Source: Vulcanisaeta moutnovskia 768-28
Lineage (GTDB): Archaea > Thermoproteota > Thermoprotei > Thermoproteales > Thermocladiaceae
Length of the DNA: 64,000 nt
NCBI RefSeq assembly: GCF_000190315.1
Contig: NC_015151.1
Span: 620,001 to 684,000, forward strand
Direction of reading: 5' to 3'
Part shown: positions 45,346-54,688 of the stretch, piece after piece
Numbering within the stretch: position 1 is the first letter of the stretch
Layout of the letters: each line of letters begins with the position of its first letter
Notes under the pieces: generated by a model
Told to the model about the DNA's origin: nothing
The model's database searches: none
Seen by the model: the letters and a program-made list of their open reading frames with translations, nothing else
Program-made: the position numbers and the translations under genes

Positions 45346-45996
45346 TTAATGAATTAATTCCTTAAGGTATGGTGTTGAGTCAACCTCCTTATAACCTTCC
45401 TTGGTTATTGTCACGACATCAATACCCTCACCACTTCCTGGATCATGATATATGGCTGACCTGACCGCTCTAACGGCTAATCTAACAGCTTCCTCAATGC
45501 TCATGTCTCTCTTATAACCATCCTCAAGAACGCCAAATGCCGTTGGTGAACCACTGCCCGTCGCCATGAACTCAGTCTCCTTGGTTAGAGTCCCGAAGAA
45601 GTCCAGCATGTATATCACGGGTCCTTCGTCAGGATCCCAACCACCAAGTATCATATGCACTAAGTAGACAAATGGCCTACTTGAGAATACCACGAGAGAT
45701 GCATAATTGGCTAGAGCTCTTATTGATATGGGTTTCCCAGTATCCACTTTATACTGTATGGCTGTTGCTGTTAGAGAATCAAGAACCTTTTGCAGATCTG
45801 CAACACCACCACTCATCGTTGCTGCTATATGATTATCTATTTTCCAAATCTTAACGCCCTTCTTTCTATGGGCTATATAATAACCTGCCGTGACTCTTCT
45901 ATCCGTGGCTAGCACAACACCGTCATTAATCACTATACCTACCGTGGTTGTTCCAGTCATTAATCTGGTAAGGTTTTCATTATTATTGCTAATCAT
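45346..45996 (-). CDS. psmB: archaeal proteasome subunit beta
   Basis: A 216-residue precursor from ATG 45996; the GTG at 46005 would add three residues. The propeptide of 15 residues (MISNNNENLTRLMTG) ends in Gly before the catalytic Thr (TTTVGIVINDG). The Asp17 (ATDRRVTAG) and Lys33 equivalents (KKGVKIWKI) are present, so this is an active beta subunit, as are the GSGSPTAFGVLE and DGYKRDMSIEEAV parts. A minus-strand TATA box (GATTTATTAATAAAG, about 46013-46029) lies 25 bases before the ATG. It convergently abuts the endonuclease III gene, 5 bases apart. Confidence 0.94.
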   Translation of the reverse strand: MISNNNENLTRLMTGTTTVGIVINDGVVLATDRRVTAGYYIAHRKKGVKIWKIDNHIAATMSGGVADLQKVLDSLTATAIQYKVDTGKPISIRALANYASLVVFSSRPFVYLVHMILGGWDPDEGPVIYMLDFFGTLTKETEFMATGSGSPTAFGVLEDGYKRDMSIEEAVRLAVRAVRSAIYHDPGSGEGIDVVTITKEGYKEVDSTPYLKELIH

Positions 45997-46046
45997 CAAC
46001 CTCACTAAGAATTACTTTATTAATAAATCTTAACCTAATACCCTAT

Positions 46047-46820
46047 TTATTGAGACGATTGTTGGGACTCAGGTTTTGATTCCGCCTGCTTCTCCTCTGC
46101 CTTCATCTCAGCCTTAGCCTCCGCCTCCCTCTTAATCTCTATTTCATCAATGAAAACAACCTTATTTATATTCGTGAATTTATTACCTATATCATCCGCA
46201 ATTCTAGCCTTTATCGTGCCTATATTTTCCATGAACAACGTCTCAATAGGTAACTTTATGGTTATTATAGAACCACCTTCACCAAGCTCGACATTTACCT
46301 TATCTATCTCAATCCTCGGTATGTACTGCTTAACTATGTACTTTACCTTATCCTCAGTTGTTTCGAGCTTTTTAACTACCTTCGCCGTGATGATTAACGT
46401 CCTACCTGCCAATGGATGATTAAAGTCTAGGGTAACCCTACCACCCGTTATACTGACGACTCTACCCTGCTGATTATTAACCTCAACAATATCACCAACC
46501 TTAGGCAACTTACCATACCTATAAAACTCCCTAATAGATATTACCCTAACCTTACTTGGGTCTCTCTGGCCGAATGCCTTGTCTGGAGGAACCTCAACCG
46601 TTATTTCCTGCCCCTCACTTACATTTGTTATCGCTTGCTCCAAAGGCTCAAAGAGCTTTGTTTCACCTATTATTATTAATCGTGGTTCATAAATTTCATC
46701 AGGTCTATAAATACCCGCCTCCTTAGCCTTATCCTCTACCGTGGTTTCCACGACTTTATTATCATCCTTATCAATAACCGTATACTCAAGCAGTACATAG
46801 TCACCCTTCTGAAACGGCAT
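46047..46820 (-). CDS. FKBP-type peptidyl-prolyl isomerase (SlyD-like) with charged tail
   Basis: A 257-residue long archaeal FKBP. The FKBP core (FQKGDYVLLEYTVIDKDD; GETKLFEPLEQAITNVSEGQ; VEVPPDKAFGQRD) encloses an insert-in-flap domain (KVGDIVEV, GRVVSI, LDFNHPLAGRTLI). A C-terminal domain of about 90 residues follows, and the end is Lys/Glu/Gln/Ser-rich (EAKAEMKAEEKQAESK). These proteins act as chaperones and proline isomerases in the cytoplasm. The gene is alone; a TATA-like AATTTAAAAGG is some 30 bases upstream. Confidence 0.9.
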   Translation of the reverse strand: MPFQKGDYVLLEYTVIDKDDNKVVETTVEDKAKEAGIYRPDEIYEPRLIIIGETKLFEPLEQAITNVSEGQEITVEVPPDKAFGQRDPSKVRVISIREFYRYGKLPKVGDIVEVNNQQGRVVSITGGRVTLDFNHPLAGRTLIITAKVVKKLETTEDKVKYIVKQYIPRIEIDKVNVELGEGGSIITIKLPIETLFMENIGTIKARIADDIGNKFTNINKVVFIDEIEIKREAEAKAEMKAEEKQAESKPESQQSSQ

Positions 46821-46903
46821 CGACTATGAACCAAGCGATCACCCTTTTAAATTTTAAGCTGGAAGGGAATTAGGTTTTAATTCCCCTTAAAAAGTAATAT
46901 AGA

Positions 46904-47188
46904 GTGATGAATATAACCTATATAATAGGCTTGGCAATTATGCTATCAATAATATTGGCACTATTGGGAATTGTGCTTATAGTAATTGATGTGATGAGAA
47001 GTCATAAGGAAGATGAGGATAAGGATGATGAGAAGAAGGGGAAGTCGAGTGTTGGTGGCGTCGTATTGATAGGGCCTATACCAATAGTGTTTGGTAATGA
47101 TCCATCAATCATTAAATGGGCAATAGTGTTAACCATAATAGTTGTCATACTATTCATAGTACTCGCATTATTACCTGGGATCCTATGA
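46904..47188 (+). CDS. DUF131 (TIGR00304-type) membrane protein, first copy
   Basis: A 94-residue protein with two TM segments and a charged middle loop (RSHKEDEDKDDEKKGKS). The glycine-rich GGVVLIGPIPIVFGNDPSIIKW is the signature of DUF131/TIGR00304, a small archaeal family of unknown function. The second copy starts 10 bases downstream, so they form a pair in one operon. Confidence 0.75.
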   Translation: MMNITYIIGLAIMLSIILALLGIVLIVIDVMRSHKEDEDKDDEKKGKSSVGGVVLIGPIPIVFGNDPSIIKWAIVLTIIVVILFIVLALLPGIL

Positions 47189-47198
47189 GGTGATTAGG

Positions 47199-47516
47199 AT
47201 GAGGCTTTATCAGCTTGGCATTCTATTGATAATCCTTGCCATACTCATACCAATTATAGCGGTTATAATAGCCATTACAATGGGGGTAACCAGTACGTAT
47301 ACAGTGCCCACCAGTGTTGGTGGTGCTGTCATAATATTCCCAATAGTTCCAATACCAATACTCATAACCTTTGGTAAACCACAAATAACACAACCGTTAA
47401 TTTGGTTTACTTACGTAATATTCATAGTATTTCTAGCCCTAATAATATTCTCAGTGATACAGTATTACAGAACACGGAGAGAACTCACAAGGCATTGGCA
47501 GGAAGAACATAAATAA
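47199..47516 (+). CDS. DUF131-like membrane protein, second copy
   Basis: A 105-residue protein from ATG 47199 (GTG 47190 also possible). Same layout as its neighbour: TM (GILLIILAILIPIIAVIIA), the signature GGAVIIFPIVPIPILITFG, second TM, and a basic tail (YYRTRRELTRHWQEEHK). It diverges in the loop and appears to be an old tandem duplicate of the preceding gene. Confidence 0.7.
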   Translation: MRLYQLGILLIILAILIPIIAVIIAITMGVTSTYTVPTSVGGAVIIFPIVPIPILITFGKPQITQPLIWFTYVIFIVFLALIIFSVIQYYRTRRELTRHWQEEHK

Positions 47517-47539
47517 GGCTTGAGGAATTAATTATTTCG

Positions 47540-48664
47540 ATGAGATTATATTGGTCACCAGTTGAATTAGCCAGCAGGTTGGCTAGAAGAGGCGTTAGGT
47601 ATAATTTCGCTAGTGGTGCACCAGATCCTGGTTTACTACCGATAAATGAGATAAGGAGATCCTTCGAAAGAATTTATGAGAAGTATGGAGCAGCAGTAAT
47701 AGCTTATCCAGGTGCTGGTGGTTTGAGGGAACTAAGAATTGAATTATCCAGGTACATTAACAAAGCACTTAATATAAGGGTTGATTGGAGAAATATAATA
47801 ATAACTGCAGGAGCTCAACATGCCATTAAAATACTATCACAATTATTAATGAGAAGGAGGACAATAGTGTATGTTGAAAATCCAACATTTGTTGAAACCA
47901 TTGCACCAATGAAGTTTCAGGGAGCCCGATTAATAGGTATTCCAATGGATGATGAGGGCATGAATACGCATAAACTAGAGAACCTAGTTAGGAACTACGG
48001 ACCTGGTATTGTCTATACAGTGCCTAATTGTCATAACCCAACTGGAGTTTCACTCAGTAGTGATAGAAAGAGGCACCTACTCGAGATTGCGGAGAAACAT
48101 GGATTAAAGATTATTGAGGATGACCCCTATACATCACTATACCCCAATACTGGACAAACCCTTAAATCCATGAACAATGATGTCATTTATGTTGGAACTC
48201 TATCGAAGATTTTAGGCCCCGGTTTAAGGATTGGGTTTGTGATAACTAGCGGTAAATTGAGGAATGATCTAGAGAAGATTGAACAACATGACTTTGCCGC
48301 ATCAACATTAACACAGTACTTAGTTTATGACTTGTTAAGAAGAGGTGTTGCCTATGATGTTATTCAGAAGGCTCATGAATTATATCCTAGAAAGCTTAGG
48401 GAACTTATTGAATCGTTGGATGAGTATTTACCGAGTGCGTTAATGTATAGACCATCCTGTGGGTTCTACGCCTTCATAAATACTAAGGCGAATGCTTGGA
48501 ATCTCCTGAGAAGAGGTATTAAGCAAGGTATATTGTTTGTTCCAGGAAATAAATTCTTCATAAATGAGAATAGACCAAACACCGCTAGACTTAGTATTGG
48601 ATCAATAGGTATTAACTTGATAAGGGATGGAATAAAGGTATTAAGCGTTATCATGAACAATTAA
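47540..48664 (+). CDS. aminotransferase class I/II, LysN/2-aminoadipate type
   Basis: A 374-residue PLP aminotransferase. The Schiff-base lysine is in YVGTLSKILGPGLRIGFV; other landmarks are IAYPGAGGLRELR, TAGAQHAIKILSQLL, VPNCHNPTGVSL and EDDPYTSLY. The sequence type is that of the fold-I aminotransferases used for 2-aminoadipate, lysine or aromatic amino acids; exact substrate is not decidable. Its stop overlaps the convergent exported-protein gene by 4 bases. Confidence 0.88.
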   Translation: MRLYWSPVELASRLARRGVRYNFASGAPDPGLLPINEIRRSFERIYEKYGAAVIAYPGAGGLRELRIELSRYINKALNIRVDWRNIIITAGAQHAIKILSQLLMRRRTIVYVENPTFVETIAPMKFQGARLIGIPMDDEGMNTHKLENLVRNYGPGIVYTVPNCHNPTGVSLSSDRKRHLLEIAEKHGLKIIEDDPYTSLYPNTGQTLKSMNNDVIYVGTLSKILGPGLRIGFVITSGKLRNDLEKIEQHDFAASTLTQYLVYDLLRRGVAYDVIQKAHELYPRKLRELIESLDEYLPSALMYRPSCGFYAFINTKANAWNLLRRGIKQGILFVPGNKFFINENRPNTARLSIGSIGINLIRDGIKVLSVIMNN

Positions 48665-50556
48665 TTAATGACCACATAATCATTATTACCACCACCTGAC
48701 CTACCACCTAATCCCTTAACTATTGATGATATGACTATGAGAAGTGTCAACAAACCTAGTATTATCAGTAATGATTTAATGCCCAATGCACCAAGTGTCC
48801 AAACCCTAACATAGATATTACTGTTAGTGATATTTACTACATAAACGTCATTTCCATAAATAACCATACCTACTGACGAGTTAATAGGTACACAATACCT
48901 ACCAGGACCTATGTAATATAGATTACCAATATTTAGTACTGCAGTTGACAGTTCATTATTAAGAAGGTCCATGGGTATAAAATTTATTACACGAGGACTA
49001 AGTACTAAGCTCTCCGGATTGCTTTCATTTACTATTAATTCACGTTGATAAAGTACTGATCCATTACCCAGTAATGCCATTTGAATATGATCACCAATTA
49101 CGACGTTTGGTATATCTATTTGCTGTTGGATATTGCTTAGTGGAAAGACATATTGATTATTGCCATACTTAATCAATAATTCAAGGTTTAGGTCAGGGCA
49201 TTTCTGAGGAATCGCAATATTTAGAGTGTAGTTTGAAAAGATTGGGATTTTCAATGTGTTGTCCTGGATAATACTGCTTGTACCTAAATCCATTAACTCA
49301 CCATTCACTAAGGCATATATATCATATATACCTGGATATACACAAGTGCCGTTCATAAATGGTAATAAGGTACCATTAACATTTAAATAAATTAATGCAT
49401 TTATGGGATTACCAAGTTCGTCTGTTACTGATAGGCTTGATCGCGAAATCAAGGGGATGTGCACCGTAACTGTTGATGTAGGTATTGAGTTAAGGTAAAT
49501 GCCTATAGTCCTTATGCCACTAATGGTAACGTATAATACTCTACTTAGCGTTGGGTTGATTGTTAAATTACCGGTTAAGCTCAATATCGAACCACTTTGT
49601 GTGGTAACGAAGACATTATTACATTTTAATTCCTGTAGCGATTCACCAATGAAGTTAATCGTAATGGGATTAATGGAGGAGTTAATGATACAGTAAGGTG
49701 TGTATGATAGGTATGTGGTCCATGGAGTAATCCCTGGAATACCTGGATTAATTACCGTGCAGTTATCATAGGAGTATTTAACCCATGGCGCACCCGTTAG
49801 CATTACCATGGGCTTTGAAGAACCAGATAATACTAGGTTCTCTATATTATTACCTATTGGTACGTAGTAATACGGCGTTATTATAATATACGTGGTTCCA
49901 TTAGCCGTAATTTCAATATTACTTGAATACGTAATGTATGTCGTTATTTCAGCATACGTATTTAAGTAACCAATGTTAATGCTTGAGTATTCCGTACTTA
50001 ATTCCGCTGTTAAATAATTACTAATACTGGCTTCGGCAGGTGATATTGATATTATCTTAACTATTGCGAATATGTAATTAAGACCTGGAATTAATGGTAT
50101 TGATGCATTAATAGAACCTTGAGTTAATGTGTATGTAATGTTAGAACTAGGTATTACCAAGGCCTCAAGTGGGTATGGATCATATGAACCTATACTGAGG
50201 TAAACACCATATATTGGTAATGAACAGTTAACTTCCATGCTAATGTACTTAGGGCTATAGTCAATGACCGGAATACTTATGAAAGACCCATTATATAGTA
50301 CTAAAGATACAGACACTATGCCTAAATTCGAAAGTGGATCTAGGTATGCATTAAATAGTACATTACTTTCCTGTGAACAATACTGATAGATCGGTATTAC
50401 TAATTGGTCACTTGTTATGTTAATTACATTGGTAATTGATTGATTACCGTAATAAATACTCATATTTATATAATTAATAGTTACCTGCGCATAAGTCAAC
50501 ATAGGAAGTACCATGAATACTCCAATAATCATTATCCAAAATATGCGCCCTATCAC
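48661..50556 (-). CDS. large exported/membrane-anchored protein, function unknown
   Basis: A 631-residue protein from GTG 50556 (an ATG at 50607 would add 17). This GTG lies 24 bases after a TATA box and is directly followed by a signal segment (IFWIMIIGVFMVLPMLTYAQ). The mature part is a long beta-rich, N-x-S/T-sequon-rich ectodomain with repeated Ig-like hydrophobic strands and a few cysteines, then a C-terminal TM (SLLIILGLLTLLIVISSIV) and a short Gly-rich tail. Likely a surface protein. The convergent aminotransferase overlaps its end. Confidence 0.72.
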   Translation of the reverse strand: MIGRIFWIMIIGVFMVLPMLTYAQVTINYINMSIYYGNQSITNVINITSDQLVIPIYQYCSQESNVLFNAYLDPLSNLGIVSVSLVLYNGSFISIPVIDYSPKYISMEVNCSLPIYGVYLSIGSYDPYPLEALVIPSSNITYTLTQGSINASIPLIPGLNYIFAIVKIISISPAEASISNYLTAELSTEYSSINIGYLNTYAEITTYITYSSNIEITANGTTYIIITPYYYVPIGNNIENLVLSGSSKPMVMLTGAPWVKYSYDNCTVINPGIPGITPWTTYLSYTPYCIINSSINPITINFIGESLQELKCNNVFVTTQSGSILSLTGNLTINPTLSRVLYVTISGIRTIGIYLNSIPTSTVTVHIPLISRSSLSVTDELGNPINALIYLNVNGTLLPFMNGTCVYPGIYDIYALVNGELMDLGTSSIIQDNTLKIPIFSNYTLNIAIPQKCPDLNLELLIKYGNNQYVFPLSNIQQQIDIPNVVIGDHIQMALLGNGSVLYQRELIVNESNPESLVLSPRVINFIPMDLLNNELSTAVLNIGNLYYIGPGRYCVPINSSVGMVIYGNDVYVVNITNSNIYVRVWTLGALGIKSLLIILGLLTLLIVISSIVKGLGGRSGGGNNDYVVIN

Positions 50557-50573
50557 GGTGACAGATAAGAAGG

Positions 50574-50587
50574 GATTATAAATAATA
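50574..50587. promoter_or_regulatory. near-symmetric TATA box serving both strands
   Basis: GATTATAAATAATA: on the minus strand it is about 24 bases from the GTG of the exported protein; on the plus strand it is about 27 bases before 50607, just upstream of the C box of the sRNA candidate at 50612. One element could therefore promote both transcripts. Confidence 0.45.
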
Positions 50588-50611
50588 CAATCTCGTAAAA
50601 TAACCAAGTTA

Positions 50612-50661
50612 ATGATGATGCAGTTCGCAGTGGATTGAATGACAGAGCCTTCGAAAACTGA
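50612..50661 (+). ncRNA. candidate C/D-box sRNA (weaker)
   Basis: C box ATGATGA (50612-50618) and D box CTGA (50658-50661) lie 50 bases apart, the usual size. A candidate internal D' is TTGA (near 50635), but the expected C' is poor (ATGACAG). The 11 bases before the D box (GCCTTCGAAAA) would be the guide. A plus-strand TATA box ends 25-30 bases upstream, which supports a real transcript. It ends exactly where the pyrG stop begins on the opposite strand. Confidence 0.4.
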
Positions 50662-52308
50662 TTATGCGTATACCGTAGTATTTATACTATATGGAGATGG
50701 CATTCCACGTTTCCTACTATAGGCAGCATTTAGTAGTGCGGCGAATAATGGATGAGGTCTAAGAGGTCTACTTCTGAATTCTGGGTGGAATTGTGTAGCC
50801 ACGAAGAAGTAATGACTAGGTATTTCTATAATTTCCACCCTGGGCACATCAGCTCTCCATGCAGAAAATACTAGACCCTTCTCCTTAAGTAAATCAAAGA
50901 ATTTGGGATTAACCTCATACCTATGCCTATGTCTTTCCGTAATTTCCGTAGTACCATAAATAGCGTAGGCTATTGTATCCTTAATAATGTTTATCCTCCT
51001 ATTACCAAGTATCATGGTACCACCCAACTCCTCAACATTTTTCTCCTCTGGCGTTATGTCAATGACTGGGTATGGAGTATTTGGATCAACCTCTGTCGTG
51101 TGAGCACCCTTAAGACCAGCAACATTCCTTGCAAATTCTACAACGGCAAGCTGCATACCATAGCATATGCCTAGAAATGGAATGTTATTCTCACGTACAT
51201 ACCTTATAGCCTCAATCTTACCCTCAACACCCCTGGCACCAAATCCTGGCAATACAATTACTGCATCCGCATTGTTAAGCTCGGCAATCTTAACATGATC
51301 CTTCTCTATATCCTCAGTATCGCACCAAATAATGTTTGGCTTAAGCCTTAACTTAGCGGCCGCATGTTTAATAGCCTCAACAATGCTTATATAAGAATCA
51401 TGAAGCTTAACGTATTTACCGCACATATAGATATTAATAACCTCCTCACTATTTTCAAGGGCATTAACAAAGGTTATCCAATCACCAAGCTTAGGTTCTA
51501 CCTGCGTTAATCCAAGTTTACTCAATAAGTATTTTCCTAAACCTTGTTCTTCAAGAATTAATGGTACTTTATATATAGTATCTACATCATATGACGTGAA
51601 AACCGCGTTAATAGGTACGTTCGTAAACAACGAAATCTTCCTTCTTGTCTGCTCATCCAATGACCTAGGTGACCTAGCAATTATTATATCAGGTTGAATA
51701 CCAACCCTCCTGAGTTCAGCAACACTATGCTGTAACGGCTTTGTCTTAAGTTCACCGGTAGTTGATAATATGGGAACTAAGGCAACATGAACGAATAGCA
51801 CATCACTAGGCATTTCAAGTCTCATTTGCCTGGCGGCTTCAAGGAATGGTAATCCCTCGTAATCGCCCACCGTACCTCCAATCTCTATTAAAACAATATC
51901 TGGCTTTTCCCTTTTTGTTACAAGAAGTATTCTTCTCTTAATCTCCTCGATAACGTGTGGTATTAATTGAACAGTTTGACCAAGATACTTACCCTTACGC
52001 TCCCTCCTTATAACAGTATAATACACCTGGCCGCTGGTTATGTTGTGATATTTCGGAACCTCTATGTCTAGGAATCGTTCATAATGACCTAGGTCAAGGT
52101 CTGTCTCACCGCCATCGAACGTCACAAAGACCTCGCCGTGTTGAAATGGATTCATTGTTCCAGCATCAACATTTAAGTATGGATCTATTTTGATTGCAGT
52201 TACATGATAGCCCCTTGCTTGTAGGATTTTTCCAATTGATGCCGTTGTGATACCCTTACCTAAACCTGATAATACGCCACCAGTTACAAAGATGTACTTT
52301 GTCGTCAT
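50662..52308 (-). CDS. pyrG: CTP synthase
   Basis: A 548-residue CTP synthase from ATG 52308 (MTTKYIF); an ATG at 52317 is less likely because a TATA box (GTATTAAATATT, about 52328-52340) is 26 bases before 52308. N-terminal synthetase: [41 protein letters not shown], and the C-terminal glutaminase with the Cys nucleophile in [11 protein letters not shown] and FHPEF. Makes CTP from UTP and glutamine. Length is normal for archaea. Confidence 0.96.
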   Translation of the reverse strand: MTTKYIFVTGGVLSGLGKGITTASIGKILQARGYHVTAIKIDPYLNVDAGTMNPFQHGEVFVTFDGGETDLDLGHYERFLDIEVPKYHNITSGQVYYTVIRRERKGKYLGQTVQLIPHVIEEIKRRILLVTKREKPDIVLIEIGGTVGDYEGLPFLEAARQMRLEMPSDVLFVHVALVPILSTTGELKTKPLQHSVAELRRVGIQPDIIIARSPRSLDEQTRRKISLFTNVPINAVFTSYDVDTIYKVPLILEEQGLGKYLLSKLGLTQVEPKLGDWITFVNALENSEEVINIYMCGKYVKLHDSYISIVEAIKHAAAKLRLKPNIIWCDTEDIEKDHVKIAELNNADAVIVLPGFGARGVEGKIEAIRYVRENNIPFLGICYGMQLAVVEFARNVAGLKGAHTTEVDPNTPYPVIDITPEEKNVEELGGTMILGNRRINIIKDTIAYAIYGTTEITERHRHRYEVNPKFFDLLKEKGLVFSAWRADVPRVEIIEIPSHYFFVATQFHPEFRSRPLRPHPLFAALLNAAYSRKRGMPSPYSINTTVYA

Positions 52309-52362
52309 AATAAGCACGGTACAGCTTAATATTTAATACTTTCTTTTATACTGAATAGATTA

Positions 52363-52650
52363 CTACTTCTTATTTTTCGTTAATTCCTCATAAACCCCCG
52401 TTATTATTTCATGCCTCCTCCTTACTTTCCTCTCTAAATCATATAACTCAGTTCTCATTTTATAGAGATCAGTCCTTAGCTTATTCATTCTATTAATTAA
52501 GTCTAATTCGGTGGGTGATAATAAATACTCAAGCTTTGTATCCGGCTTTAGGGTCCTTAATATTAAATATATGTCTAGTTTACTGAAGCCCTTGCTCCGT
52601 AATTCATTCACAATGCTCTTTATGTCCTTAGCTTGTGAAATTGAAAGCAT
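52363..52650 (-). CDS. small coiled-coil protein behind the pilin-like gene
   Basis: A 95-residue protein from ATG 52650 (MLSISQAKDI); an ATG at 52674 would overlap the pilin-like gene even more. The first half looks like a small helix-turn-helix-type domain (AKDIKSIVNELRSKGFSKLDIYLIL), the second half is a strong coiled coil (LINRMNKLRTDLYKMRTELY, DLERKVRRRHEIITG). No family recognised. It starts 23 bases inside the pilin-like gene, so expression is coupled to it. Confidence 0.58.
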   Translation of the reverse strand: MLSISQAKDIKSIVNELRSKGFSKLDIYLILRTLKPDTKLEYLLSPTELDLINRMNKLRTDLYKMRTELYDLERKVRRRHEIITGVYEELTKNKK

Positions 52651-52858
52651 TCGAAACCACCCTCTGAAGATCATTTACAAACCCACTTAGTGCATTATTA
52701 ACGGAGCCCTGTAAATGAGTTATACCTGTCACGGCATTGCCGAACAATCCACTAATTAATGATACCAGGGCTACAAGCACTGCCATTGATATTGCTATAA
52801 GTAAAACTTCCTCAATGAATATATCCCCCCTCCTTCTCCTTATTTTTATGCTCATCAC
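52628..52858 (-). CDS. type IV pilin-like protein (class III signal)
   Basis: A 76-residue protein (75 from ATG 52855). It begins with a basic leader ending KIRRRRG followed by DIFIEEVLLIAISM: a type III (prepilin/archaellin) signal with Gly at -1, Glu at +5 and an uninterrupted hydrophobic helix, as cut by PibD. The mature part is short (about 65 residues) and ends in a Ser/Asn tail (GITHLQGSVNNALSGF, VVSNAFNFTS). It could be a minor pilin or a pseudopilin. No PilT/FlaI ATPase or PilC is in the window. Confidence 0.65.
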   Translation of the reverse strand: MMSIKIRRRRGDIFIEEVLLIAISMAVLVALVSLISGLFGNAVTGITHLQGSVNNALSGFVNDLQRVVSNAFNFTS

Positions 52859-52894
52859 TATTAATAACTCAATTTTATATATAAGGCACTACAC

Positions 52895-53890
52895 CTAGTT
52901 AATGACCCTAACACCTTTCCTAAAACCAATCTTCTTAATTATATAGGGTATTAATATCGGTAGTACTACCGTTGCATCTTCAAGAACAAAGGCCTGCCTT
53001 GCCGTTGGTTTCACCTTACCCCAAGTGATAGCCTCCTTTGGTCGAGCACCACTAAGCGAACCATCCCACTCAATCGCCATTGTAATATAAACCACGTAAT
53101 CAAGTCCACCAGCAAATTGACTCCACCATATCACATGGTGCTTAGAAATACCACCACCAATTATTAATGCACCTAGGGACTTACTCGAATAGACGATATC
53201 CATCAACTCATGCTCATCCCTAAGTAAATCAATTCTCACCTGCTTACCTCCAGTCCTCGTTCTCTGCATTTCATTATACGTGAGTATTGCCGTACCAAAG
53301 GCGCCATCCACAAACCCAGGAACATAAATTGGCACCTTAGCCTTAGACACTGCCCTTAGTATTGAATAATCATCATCAATCCTCTTACCTAACTCCCAAA
53401 GCAACTCCCTAACGCCCCACTCCTCCCTTGTTTTTGATAGATCCTCCAGCGACGAATGTACAAACTTCTCGATTAACGGCCCATAATGCTCCTTCCTAAC
53501 CGCAACATTACCAATCCTATGAATACCCGCCTTGCTCATCTCAATATCATCAACATCAAAATAGCTCTGGTAATACTTACCACCCATTGATTTGGCAATG
53601 TCATGGTCTAAAGTACCTGCTGTAGTTATTATAACATCGACAAAACCACTCTCAATGAACCTAGCTATTAAGCCCCGAAGACCTGTTGAAATTAAATTAC
53701 CAGTAAACGATAGAAAAACAGTCGTGTTTAAATCGTTATACATGCTTAAGAGAACCTCCGCTGCATCTGCCATGTACCTACCTTGAAAACCACCAATTCG
53801 TTTATAAGCCTCTATCAAGTCGTCAATGGTATTTATACCAACGTCTAGATCAGAAACCTCACCCGACAGGAATGGTGAATCATTCATCAA
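52895..53890 (-). CDS. dys: deoxyhypusine synthase
   Basis: A 331-residue enzyme that transfers the aminobutyl group of spermidine to a lysine of aIF5A. Motifs are VFLSFTGNLISTGLRG, TTAGTLDHDIAKSMG (usually 'GG.edD.ik'), VYVPGFVDGAFGTAILTYN, GGGISKHHVIWW and the catalytic-lysine region SGARPKEAITWGKVKPTA. Either of the two adjacent ATGs at 53887/53890 may start. Lies 36 bases upstream of the pilin-like gene on the same strand. Confidence 0.94.
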   Translation of the reverse strand: MMNDSPFLSGEVSDLDVGINTIDDLIEAYKRIGGFQGRYMADAAEVLLSMYNDLNTTVFLSFTGNLISTGLRGLIARFIESGFVDVIITTAGTLDHDIAKSMGGKYYQSYFDVDDIEMSKAGIHRIGNVAVRKEHYGPLIEKFVHSSLEDLSKTREEWGVRELLWELGKRIDDDYSILRAVSKAKVPIYVPGFVDGAFGTAILTYNEMQRTRTGGKQVRIDLLRDEHELMDIVYSSKSLGALIIGGGISKHHVIWWSQFAGGLDYVVYITMAIEWDGSLSGARPKEAITWGKVKPTARQAFVLEDATVVLPILIPYIIKKIGFRKGVRVIN

Positions 53891-53929
53891 AACTGATATT
53901 AAGTTATTATTTTTAATGTTTATTTAACT

Positions 53930-54688
53930 TCACTTAACAATCCTGACCTCCTTAATTAGGCCTTGCTTCATTAGTTCATTTATTACTCCTCTAACACTCC
54001 TTATTGTTAATTGTGTCTTATTCGATATATCCTCAACGGATCTATTACCATCTATTAATTCCAGAACTTCTAGGTACTTCTCGTTAAGTTGTATATTCCT
54101 TAATTTTTCCTCTATTCCATCAACGGGTATCGGTATTTCAAGACCAGGTATTTTATACAAGTAAATCTTATGACTTCTCCACTCCTCATAGAGATCTTCC
54201 ACAATTAAGGGTTTCCAACCAGGAACTTCAAAATCATGAGACACAACCCTAGTGCTAGGTCTTAATTCACGCTCAAGTTTAGGCTTTATTCTTTCGTTAA
54301 CGCTGGTGAGTAGGTACATTGTAACCACATCAGCCTCTGATATGTTCTCCTCAAAGAAGTTACCGTAAATCACACGGATCTTATCCTCAAGCCCTAAATC
54401 CTTAACCCTTCTAAGCGTTTGTTCGTATAGGTCCTTCCTAATTTCAATGCAAGCGGCTTGGGCGCCAAATTCCCTAGCGGCCATTATCACTATCCTTCCA
54501 TCACCACAACCTAAATCATAAAGAACCTCATCCCTTTTAACATTAGCCAATTGAAGCATCCTCCTAACCACAATCTCTGGTGTGGGTACAAACGGGACGT
54601 CGTAAGGCATATTGAAATACGGAAAGAAATTGGGGCTATAAATATCCTTCTCTAGCGCATTTTCATAATAATCATCAAAATCACTCAC
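53930..54688 (-). CDS. aKMT-type protein lysine methyltransferase fused to a winged helix
   Basis: A 252-residue protein. Residues about 15-175 closely follow the Sulfolobus aKMT: YDVPFVPTPEIVVRRMLQLA, VLYDLGCGDGRIVIMAA (SAM-binding), GNFFEENISEADVVTMYLLT, VNERIKPKLERELRPSTRVVSHDFEVPGW. aKMT is a broad-specificity lysine methyltransferase of the 7-beta-strand class that modifies many archaeal proteins, including chromatin and Mcm. Unlike that stand-alone enzyme (about 160 residues), this has a C-terminal extension of about 55 residues (LELIDGNRSVEDISNKTQL, RSVRGVINELMKQGL) that looks like a winged helix. Its start overlaps the neighbour gene by four bases. Confidence 0.8.
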   Translation of the reverse strand: MSDFDDYYENALEKDIYSPNFFPYFNMPYDVPFVPTPEIVVRRMLQLANVKRDEVLYDLGCGDGRIVIMAAREFGAQAACIEIRKDLYEQTLRRVKDLGLEDKIRVIYGNFFEENISEADVVTMYLLTSVNERIKPKLERELRPSTRVVSHDFEVPGWKPLIVEDLYEEWRSHKIYLYKIPGLEIPIPVDGIEEKLRNIQLNEKYLEVLELIDGNRSVEDISNKTQLTIRSVRGVINELMKQGLIKEVRIVK

